A stretch of DNA of 64,000 nucleotides, from positions 13,374,001-13,438,000 of the forward strand of contig NC_073358.2 of NCBI RefSeq assembly GCF_027580225.2. The letters are read 5' to 3'. Shown one piece after another: positions 1 through 8,116 of this stretch. The stretch comes from Misgurnus anguillicaudatus (lineage: Eukaryota > Chordata > Actinopteri > Cypriniformes > Cobitidae). Below the pieces are notes generated by a model. The model was not told the DNA's origin. It saw nothing but the letters and a program-made list of their open reading frames with translations, and searched no databases. Both the position numbers and the translations under genes were made by a program. Numbering within the stretch: the stretch's first letter is position 1; each line of letters begins with the position of its first letter.

Positions 1-727
1 TGAAATTTGGTACACTTCATGTGGACCATGAACTTGGTCCATATCAAATCTGGCGACAGCGCCACCTATGGGTCATGAGATATTAAAATAGGCTATTTTT
101 GCCCATAACTTCTGAACTGTTTGTCAGAAAATTATGATCTTGATGGCTTTGGATTGCTTATTGTGGATGTGTATTATGCTGGGTTTGACCAAACCGCCTG
201 TCCGCCATTTTGAAATTTCACATAAATTGTTATATTTTTTGAACTATTCGAGATATCCACGCAAAAATTGGTAAGGAGCTTTGACATGATGTCCTGAAGG
301 TACCTGGGAAGTCAGAGTACAGCGCCACCTAGGGGTAATAAACTATAACAGTTCTTATGGAACTGCTTATAACTTCGGAATACTTTGTCTGATATTAATT
401 TCTTTGTGAAATTGTATTCACTGGTTTATGCTGGTTGTAACGATACCTCATTTGTCATTTTCCAACATTCTGTTCATGTGTTATTGTAAAGCATATGGTA
501 GATGATTTTTTCGCTACTCCTTTTACAAATTTTGTTTATTTTTTGCCAGGTTCTGCTCGTATAATGTTTGAAGCAATCAGCACAGAAATGACTGAACAGA
601 TTTTTGATATTATGTTCTCTTTCTTAGAAATACCACTCCAAAGGTGACCGTGCCTGTGACGTTGTCTATTTATCACAGTAAATTAATGTGACTGTATATT
701 ACATTGTATAGCATTACTATACATAAT
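1..727 (-). repeat. Truncated relative of the GGGGTCAAGCC repeat family
   Basis: No gene is seen. The stretch has the phrases typical of the family found at 728-3890 and 52268-63000, on the reverse strand: 'tgaaatttggtacac', 'acagcgccacctaggggt' and 'gctatttttgcc.ataact'. It runs off the left edge of the window, so only one side is visible. Two weaker reverse-strand GGTGGCGCT motifs lie near 54 and 311. Similarity was judged by eye. Confidence 0.6.
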
Positions 728-2171
728 TAGGGGTCAAGCCCAGAATGGGCGAGACCCCTATTGGGATTGTTAGTTTTCTTATTATTATTATTATTATTAT
801 TATTATCTATTATTCTTCTTCTTCCGCCATTGCGTCTATGGCAGCCCATAGAACCGTACGTAGGAAAGTTATGAAATTTGGCACACTCATAGAGGACATT
901 CGAAAAAGTCACCACTCCAAATTTGGAGTGTCTATGTCAAACCCAATAGCGCCACCAACAGTCCAAATTTTCACTTACATTTTTGGTTATAACTGCTGAC
1001 CCGTACGTCATAGAAACGCAACTCTTGCTTCTTCTGATTCCTTGGCTCATGCCGATTCGATTGCACCATATGACGTCATTTCCGTTATGCTAATTATTTC
1101 GATATTTTGAATTGTTTGTAAAACCTACTTTTTCGAACTCGTCCTAGAGCTTTTGTCCAATTTGCTTAAAGAATGTGTGTGTAGGATCTATAGACACTCA
1201 TGGCAAAAAGTTATGGAATTCGTGTTGATTCACCAATCCGTTACCATATAACGCGTCAATGAATTTTACGTAGAGCGCGAAAAAACGGATTTGAGGCTGT
1301 ATTTTCACCAAAGTTAAGCGTATTCATACGAAACTTGGTAGTTTTGATGGTAGTCACGACCTGAGGGTTCATGCCCAGTTTCGTCACAGCGCCACCTAGT
1401 GTTCACGAGATTTGAAAAATGGCTATTTTTGCTTATAACTACTGCAAACTTGAGTCTAAAATTATAAAAGTGCTATTGTTAGATTCCTTGAGGCATGCCG
1501 AGTCAAACGATACCAAAAGGTTTTCGGTCGGCCATTTTGGGGGTCGGCCATTTTGAATTTTAACTTTTTTTGTAGGAAAGTTATGAAATTTGGCACACTC
1601 AAAGAGGACATTCCAAATAGTCCCCACACCAAATTTGGAGTGTCTATGTCAAACCCGATAGCGCCACCAACAGTCCAAATTTTCACTTACATTTTTGGTT
1701 ATAACTGCTGACCCGTACGTCATAGAAACGCAATTCTTGTTTCTTCTGATTCCTTGGCTCATGCCAATTCGATTGCACAATATGACATCATTTCCGTCAT
1801 GCTAATTATTTCGATATTTTGAATTGTTTGTAAAACCTACTTTTTCGAACTCGTCCTAGAGCTTTTGTCCAATTTGCGTAAAGAATGGGTGTGTAGCATC
1901 TAGAGACACTCATGGCAAAAAGTTATGGAATTCGTGTCGATCCGCCAATCCGTTTCCGTACACCGCGTCAACAAATTTTACGCAGAGTGGGAACAAACGG
2001 ATTTGAGGCAGTATCTTCGCCAAAGTTAAACATATTCACATGAGATTTGGTAGTTTTGATGGCAGTCATGACCTGAGGGTGCGTGCACAGTTTCGGTACA
2101 GCGCCACCTAGTTTGAGCATGTTGATGAGCATGCCACAATGGATTTGCGGCTATATCTTCGCAAAAGTTTT

Positions 2172-2300
2172 GCACATTGGCAGTGGGTCAGTGGTTCAGG
2201 GGTTAGTGGTGGTTGTCTACAAATCGGAAGGTTGGTGGTTCAAACCCCAGCTCTACCTGACCAAGTGTCAAGATGTCCATGAGTTATATGTCATAACAGT
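2172..2300 (+). mobile_element. tRNA-derived SINE head, copy 1
   Basis: The sequence has a tRNA-like promoter: an A-box-like CAGTGGTTCAGGGGTTAGTG and a B box GGTTCAAACCCC near 2237-2248. It is followed by a SINE-type body start (CTACCTGACCAAGTGTC). It resembles the tRNA-derived heads of cyprinid SINEs (DANA/V-SINE type). It is embedded in the reverse-oriented element at 728-3890 and is truncated after the head. Family assignment is from recollection. Confidence 0.55.
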
Positions 2301-2624
2301 CATTGAAAAGTGATTTTTTTTTGCTTATAACTACTGCGAAATTTAGTCTAAATTCATGAAAGTGCTATTGTTAGATTCCTTGAGGCATGCCGAGTCAAAT
2401 GATATCAAAACGTTTTCTGTCTGCCATTTTCAATAACAAAGCATACCAACTTTTTCAAAACTCCTCCTACAGCGTTCGTTTGATTGGCTTGGATTTGGTA
2501 CACACAATCTAGACTCTAGAGAAAAAGTTTTTGTCAGTTGTTGTATAGCACATCAACAAATATAATGGCGAGCACGAAAATGGATTTGAGGCTATATCTT
2601 CGCAAAGGTTTTGCACATTGATGT

Positions 2625-2815
2625 GAGTATTGGCAGTGGTTCAGTGGTTAGTGTAGGTTGTCCACAAATCGGAAGGTTGGTGGTTCAAACCCCAGCTCCA
2701 CCTGACCAAGTGTTGAGGTGTCCATGAGTGAGACATCTAAGCCCAAATGCTCCCGATGAGCTGGATGGCTCTTGTGTGGCTGACACTGTATGTATAGGTG
2801 AATGTTTCACAACTT
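2625..2815 (+). mobile_element. tRNA-derived SINE, copy 2 with body
   Basis: Same head as the copy at 2172, with B box GGTTCAAACC at 2682-2691. It continues into a longer SINE body that includes GAGACATCTAAGCCCAAATG and a GATGAGCTGGATGGCT segment, typical of fish V-SINE-like cores. The sequence just upstream (ggctatatcttcgcaaa) is the same as that upstream of copy 1, so the pair probably arose by duplication of host repeat plus SINE rather than by two insertions. Confidence 0.6.
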
Positions 2816-2977
2816 GGAAATGTCATGAACTGAGGGTGTATGGAATGTTTTGTTACTGCACCACCTAGTTCATCAGTGACATTTTTTGAAAGCCCTTGTA
2901 AACTTTTCAGTGCTCCTACTGGTTAAGAGTTTTGAGGCTTTATCTCCAGATCACTTTATCGTATGTACACCAAATTT

Positions 2978-3765
2978 GGATTTGTCATCACAATCATGAC
3001 CTGAGGCACCATATTGTTTCGGTGCAGTGCCCCCAGTGGTCAAGTCATTTGAGGCTATATTTCAACATTGCTTAATCATATGTATATCAAATTTTGTGGG
3101 TGTCATCACAATCATGACCCAAGGCATCATCTATTGTTTCGGTGCAGTGCCACCTAGTGGTCAAGTCATTTGAGGCCATATCTCCACATTGCTTAATCAT
3201 ATGTACACCAAATTTGGTGGGTGTCATCACAATCATGACCTGATGCACCATCTATTGTATCGGTGCAGTGCCTCCTAGTGGTCAAGTCATTTGAGGAGAT
3301 ATATCAACATTGCTTAATGCTATGTATATCAAATTTGGTGGGTGTCATCACAATCATGACCTGAGGCACCATCTGTTGTTTCGGGGCAGTGCCCCCTTGT
3401 GGTCAAGTCATTTGAGGCTATATCTCAACATTGCTTAATCGTATGTATATCAAATTTGGTGGATGTCATCACAATCATGACCTGAGGAACCATCTATTGT
3501 TTCGATGCAGTGCCCCCTAGTGGTCAAGTCATTTGAGGCTATATCTCCACATTGCTTAATCATATGTACACCAAATTTGGTGGGTGTCTTCACAATCGTG
3601 ACCTGAGGCACCATCTATTGTTTTAGTGCAGTGCCCCCTAGTGGTCAAGTCATTTGAGGCTATATCTCAACATTGCTTAATCATATGTATATTAAATTTG
3701 GTGGGTGTCATCACAAACGTGACCTGAGGCAAAACCCATTGTTTCTACACAGCACTCAAGATTTG
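2978..3765 (-). repeat. 121 bp tandem repeat array
   Basis: Six successive occurrences of the phrase 'gtcaagtcattt' start at 3039, 3160, 3281, 3402, 3523 and 3644, an exact 121-base period. Each unit contains a reverse-strand CTCF-like motif (AGTGCCCCCTAGTGG or variant). The unit is the reverse complement of the 119 bp subrepeat in the 52-63 kb array. Confidence 0.85.
3146..3644 (-). promoter_or_regulatory. Cluster of CTCF-like motifs on the minus strand
   Basis: Reading the minus strand, CCACTAGGTGGCACT ends the cluster at 3146-3160. Variants follow at 3267-3281 (one mismatch), 3388-3402 (one mismatch), 3509-3523 and 3630-3644 (CCACTAGGGGGCACT). The CTCF core consensus CCASYAGRKGGCRS is established knowledge and the match is visible. 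Actual binding is inference. Confidence 0.45.
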
Positions 3766-4085
3766 AAAAATGGCTATATTTGCCTTAATCTACTGAAAAC
3801 TTCTTAAATCTTAAATCATGACGGTCATCAACCAATACTTCATTCGGTGCCCTTTTCGGCTTGACCCCGGCATCGCTGCTTGCAGCTATATTGATCTGCT
3901 TGTTTTCAATTTCACTTGAGCTAATGTACATTGTATTTCAGTTATTTCTGCTTCTGCTGTGTCATTTCTGCATCTTTGGTGATTGACATATGTCAATCAT
4001 TGCAGATATCTAATCTTTTTCTGCTGCCTCATGAACTGTGTCAACTGAGTGGCGCATCCACTTTATGGTGCTTGCTGTGCTTTGT

Positions 4086-4218
4086 GTGCTTTGTGAGCCC
4101 GCTGTGCTTTGTGAGCCCGCTGTGCTTTGTGAGCCCGCTGTGCTTTGTGAGCCCGCTGTGCTTTGTGAGCCCGCTGTGCTTTGTGAGCCCGCTGTGCTTT
4201 GTGAGCCCGCTGTGCTTG
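4086..4218 (+). repeat. 18 bp minisatellite
   Basis: About seven near-perfect copies of an 18 bp unit, GTGCTTTGTGAGCCCGCT, are tandemly arranged, with degenerate units at both ends. The unit length is a multiple of three, so long repetitive frames stay open on both strands. This explains the apparent reading frames here, and no protein is implied. Confidence 0.9.
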
Positions 4219-4239
4219 CTGTGCTTTGTGAGCTTGCTG

Positions 4240-4428
4240 TGATTTGCTTCTGCAAAGAGATATTTAATATTGTGTGCTTGCTGTGCTTGCTTTGGGTGCT
4301 CATTATTGCGCTGAAGGTGCTTGACCCCGAGTTGCTGCTTGCAGCTATATTTAGATATATTATTGTTTTAATAGAGAATCACATAAATAAGCACAAGAAA
4401 TTTCTTCTGCAAAGAGATATTTAATATC
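4240..4428. repeat. Fragment of GGGGTCAAGCC-family terminus and a short direct repeat
   Basis: At about 4320-4357 the sequence CTTGACCCCGAGTTGCTGC followed by TTGCAGCTATA is a second, isolated copy of the GCTGC-hairpin terminus in the same orientation as the one ending at 3890. It is flanked by a direct repeat, CTTCTGCAAAGAGATATTTA, at about 4246 and 4405. This may mark a duplication around the terminus. Confidence 0.5.
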
Positions 4429-4429
4429 T

Positions 4430-5688
4430 CTTTAAAAAGGTTTATGTCTCTTAAAAGTAATGAAAATAAAACACGTCACAGTCTTTCCTGTATGAATTAA
4501 ATATACATGCATTCATATGAAGTATAGCAGTTCCTTAGTCAAGAGGAGAGAATGATTTTATTGAGAGATGTTACTGCAACTTTAAGATGTGAGAGAGATC
4601 GCTCAGTACACGTGCACTGATGACAGGCTGCTGTGTGTGCGCGGCTGGTGTACGCATACAAGACCAGCTGTGAGACAAATTTAAGTTAAAGTTGTATACG
4701 CTGTTTGATGGGGAAATAAAGACGTGTCACACTGTTGACCGGAGCGCGTCCTCATAGAAAATACACGTATATCTGTAAAAGCAGAGAGAGGAATACAAAT
4801 CTGCACGTCGCACATGAGCAATGGGTTATAACAATGCTCGCACTACATAAAAAAATTGTCTCTAATTGCAGCCGCATTCAGGATCCCTATGATGACAAAA
4901 TTAAACAGAAAGTTAGGTTCATGAGATCGGCAAATTTAGTGAGTACCGTTCGAGTCATTTAATGCTATTATCATCCGATACCGTTCGGTGGATGATTGAT
5001 CAGATCATCCCTAGTCTTTACTGTGTAAATTGAAATACATCTTTGTAATATTACAAAGACATGTCAAGACAAGGAAAATATGATATTCTTTGTTCAAAGT
5101 TTGATTAACATTAAAAACAGCATCACGTTTGTACACTCTGAAAATGCAGGGTTGTTTTTAACCCTTGATAGGTCAGAAGTATTAGAGTTTTTAGAGTGTA
5201 TAAAGTGCACAAACCCAATATATTGTTAGATGCATTTAATTTCTCAACTGTTTATATTCATTTAATGTGTAAGACTGTGTACTACTATAATCAGATAATT
5301 TTGTGTTAAAATGCCTGCTAAGTGCAAGAAAACAAACTCAGTTGGCATTTGTGAGCGGTCATTATTATTTGCTTGGGCTGCACTTGTGCACGCAAACAAC
5401 ACTTATCAAACAAAGCATGAGTAAAGTATTAAGAACTGTTTCACATCTTTTCGTGCTTAAATATTTGAATTAGCCATTCGGGCCAGTGACAGTTTGCTGC
5501 TAACACCACATTAATTTTAACATGTTTTCTAATAATTTTCTTACCAATGATGAACAGAGAAATTCCCATGTTGCATTTCTTGTTAAATTAGGTACCTATG
5601 TAACAAAATTTTAGCAACGTTGGTACGCAAAAGCACCTTTCTTATCTTAATCCCACATGTGCACTAGTTATGTGCACCCCTGCATATA
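4430..5688. other. No recognised feature
   Basis: AT-rich non-coding sequence. I see no gene, RNA or element end that I can support. If skic3 continues to the left, this lies inside one of its introns. Confidence 0.5.
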
Positions 5689-5689
5689 G

Positions 5690-5770
5690 ATGAGGGGTCC
5701 CCAACCTTTTTTACAGCGTGGACCGGTTTCAGCTTTAAATGTTTATACAAACCGGAGGGGGGGGGGGGGG
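5690..5770 (+). mobile_element. hAT-like terminus
   Basis: The stretch begins GAGGGGTCCCCAACCTTTTT and continues with GCGTGGACCGGTTTC. This is the typical start of hAT-type elements with CAGGGGTCCCCAACC ends. It runs into a poly-G tract at about 5757-5771. A matching opposite terminus was not found, so the element is partial or decayed. Confidence 0.5.
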
Positions 5771-5859
5771 GTTTGGCTGGTGCTAGTGCGCATGTAGTCT
5801 CAGCCTCAGACGTCACGCCCACAGACTGTTGGCTAAACATCTGATGTTTTTCGTACACT

Positions 5860-6298
5860 TTTCTGGAAACCCTGTTAGAATGTCAAAGTCGTCTTTGATT
5901 GGTTGAAATAAACTGGATTTCCAGGAGACGCGATTGTGGCGATTAGTTTCGGCCCCTGGAAAACAAAGCTCTGACCTTCCATTGAGGAAGAGAATCAGTC
6001 GTGTTCACGTGGATAATAATGGCCAGTGAAATGTCCAGAAAAAGCAGCGAAAAACACCAGACCTTCAGTATTGAAGGTCTGGCTACATGAGAATAGTGCG
6101 CATGAGATTTGAGTGTTGCACATACCTGTTCCGTCACTTATTTTTAGTGGCTTATTTTTATACTGCCCCTGAAGGCCGGGCTCAGGCCCAAGTTCAACTA
6201 TCAAAAACTGCACAGAGGAAGAAATTTGTAGTGACAGAGGAAATGGTGAAAAGAGGGATGCCAGAAGAAATTGCCGCTGTGTAATCACTGGTCTCATC
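5860..6298. other. Unassigned sequence with short open frames
   Basis: Short open frames exist on both strands, including a plus-strand frame at 6087-6284 ending in a lysine- and glutamate-rich tail. None shows a domain I recognise or splice signals I can trust. It is probably decayed repeat. Confidence 0.3.
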
Positions 6299-6299
6299 A

Positions 6300-7131
6300 T
6301 AGAGACAGAGTGCAGCGCGTCATAACCTGAAAACCACGCCCACCGGGGGGGAAAGCAATCCAACGGTCTCCATTGACTTTGTATTGCAAGAGGCCGCCTC
6401 CTTGTCATTTCTGGCTTATAACAAAAAACTGAATAATGCCTAAAAGCTGCTTTGTGACAGTGTGTGCAGCTGGCAAGCCAAAGAAACCAGAAATGAGTTT
6501 TTGTGAGCTGTCGAGCCGTAAAAACCAGTCTTCAAGGAGAATAAAGTGGATCGCCGACTACGTTTCCCCCTATTGGACGCAGTTTTACTAATAGGAGAAA
6601 AGTTGCCTGTTTCCATTTCTGTGTCTAAACGCTCGTTTTTTTGAAGTCGACAGCTTATAAAAACGTATTTATTTTTTTTTTTTTGGCGTGTTAGATGTAC
6701 ACCTTGTCACACAGCAGCTTTTAGGTATTATTGTTTTTTTGATTTTAATCTGTTAATAATTTTTTTTAAGCTGTCGACACCAAAAAACGAGCGTTTAAAG
6801 ACACAAAAATGGATACAGGCAACTTTTCATAGTACTTCTATTAGTAGAACTGCGTCCACTAGGGGGAAACGTAGTCGGCGATCCACTTTATTCTCCTTAA
6901 AGACTGGGTTTTACGGCTCGACAGCTTATAAAAACTTATTTCTGGGTCCTTGGGCTTGTTAGCTGTACATATTGTCACACAGCAGCTTTTAGGCATTATT
7001 CAGGTTTTTGTTATAAGCCAGAAATGACACGGAGGCGGCTTCTCGCAATACAAAGTCAATGGAGACGGTTGGATTGATTTCCCCCCCGGTGGGCGTGGTT
7101 TTTACATTTGCATAACTGCGCTCTGTCTCTA
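6300..7131. mobile_element. Long inverted-repeat (foldback) element with THAP-like arm, copy 1
   Basis: The left arm starts TAGAGACAGAGTGCAG and the right arm ends CTGCGCTCTGTCTCTA. The two arms, each roughly 390 bp, are near-perfect reverse complements with a short AT-rich centre around 6660-6780. Each arm, read inward, encodes a THAP-like start: MPKSC, then a second cysteine, then a Ser-Phe segment and RRIKWI. The distal C-x2-H of a THAP finger is missing. No target-site duplication was identified. Copy 2 is at 17443-18276. Confidence 0.75.
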
Positions 7132-7136
7132 TTGGC

Positions 7137-7375
7137 CACTCCAAAGCCACGCCCCTAGCAACCAAATATAAGCACCCTAGCAACAGAATAAACAAAGCCT
7201 TATCTCTGCATCAGAACATCATAGAGACACAGTGGTTGGACCGTTTGACTTGTGACTCGGAGTGTAATCACATTCCAATTTTTTCCCTAGCAACCGACTA
7301 CAGTACCCTAGCAACCGAATAAAGCCTTATATCTTTGTATCAGAACATTATCGAGAAAGGGGTGTGGACTGTGGA
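7137..7375 (+). repeat. Diverged tandem duplication of about 130 bp
   Basis: Two successive blocks share CCCTAGCAACC, AATAAA.AAAGCCTTAT and CATCAGAACAT phrases: about 7150-7235 and 7285-7370. They directly follow the foldback element and may be part of a larger composite repeat. Confidence 0.55.
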
Positions 7376-7385
7376 TGATTTTACT

Positions 7386-7553
7386 TGTAATTTTATTTGA
7401 CTTCGAGTACATTCATTCTTGCAACACCACACGCAGGAGATCCGACTGCAGGCTCTTTGGTGAGCTCTGCTTTGAATGAAGTTCCATCACAGACTACTTG
7501 AGGAGTGATATGAGGTAATTTATAACGGTGCCTTGCAAACCCCCCCCCCCCCC

Positions 7554-7581
<28 letters not shown>
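7386..7581 (-). other. Coding-like fragment of unknown origin next to a (C)n(AC)n tract
   Basis: Read leftward from about 7535, the minus strand gives a protein-like segment with codon-like composition (PHITPQVVCDGTSFK, then EPAVGSPACGV). It stays open for about 45 codons and then opens into the homopolymer C and AC dinucleotide run at about 7540-7581. It does not match SKIC3 sequence expected here. It could be a transposon-derived exon. Confidence 0.25.
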
Positions 7582-7585
<4 letters not shown>

Positions 7586-8040
7586 AATTATTTGCATGAT
7601 TCAAGAAAGCCTCATTTTCAGGTTGGAAAAGCCGTAATTGCGGAATAATCTGGAAGAATCACACCCCGGAATAAAGTCCAAAATAAAACCCATGCATCAC
7701 TTTCAGGTCAGTTGACAAGCATGTAAAAATGTAAAGCTTTGGCTGCGGACACCACCAACTCATCTACCTGATTTAAATAAATTATAATAATGTACCAATT
7801 TATATCTTGTAGCTTCAATTGTTTAAATGACGCTGTGCTGACAATGACACTGACGTGTGATTTATCCACAGTACAAATCCGCTTAGGGCACCTACTTGGC
7901 CAGCAGTGGCCCTGGTGTGCGCGATTCTTGGGTGGGGAGTTTTAACCACCATGGAAGGGGTTTCCCCACCCTGCCGCCACATATGGAAAGTATTGTAGAG
8001 GAAACACTGACAAATCCTGTTTTCTAATAGAAAAAGTTAC
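7582..8040 (-). other. Intron sequence downstream of skic3 exon 4
   Basis: No coding signal is seen after the donor at 8040. The following skic3 exon was searched for by eye down to position 1 on the minus strand and not found, so it must lie outside the window or be too diverged to see. Confidence 0.5.
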
Positions 8041-8116
8041 CTGTAAATAATTATTTTCTGACTGATAGATTTCCACCAGTTTCTTGCTGACTTCCAACCA
8101 CTTTGTTTTGTCTGAC
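8041..8116 (-). CDS. skic3: skic3 coding exon 4
   Basis: 76 bp, acceptor TGTATTTACAG and donor CAG|GTAACT. It completes the split Met codon and encodes [17 protein letters not shown], then QSENNYLQ, in phase 0. Confidence 0.88.

Larger units (their letters stand above)
728..3890 (-). mobile_element. Complete reverse-oriented copy of the GGGGTCAAGCC-ended element
   Basis: The copy begins with TAGGGGTCAAGCCC at 728, followed by a GC-rich imperfect hairpin and an (ATT)n run at about 777-808. It ends at 3858-3890 with GGCTTGACCCCGG followed by GCTGCTTGCAGC. These are the two termini seen in reverse order in the 52-63 kb array. The body has no credible coding region. It carries an internal duplication with two SINE-like inserts, then a 121 bp tandem repeat. 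No clear target-site duplication was found. The family is non-autonomous; I do not recognise a published name with certainty. Confidence 0.75.

Noticed and set aside
3931..4424. Repetitive proteins across the 18 bp minisatellite
   Set aside because: The frames are open on both strands only because the unit is a multiple of three without stops.
7386..7535. Next skic3 exon downstream of exon 4
   Set aside because: The translated segment does not resemble the SKIC3 region that should follow (EVARTWHDLI-type sequence) and has no clear splice sites.
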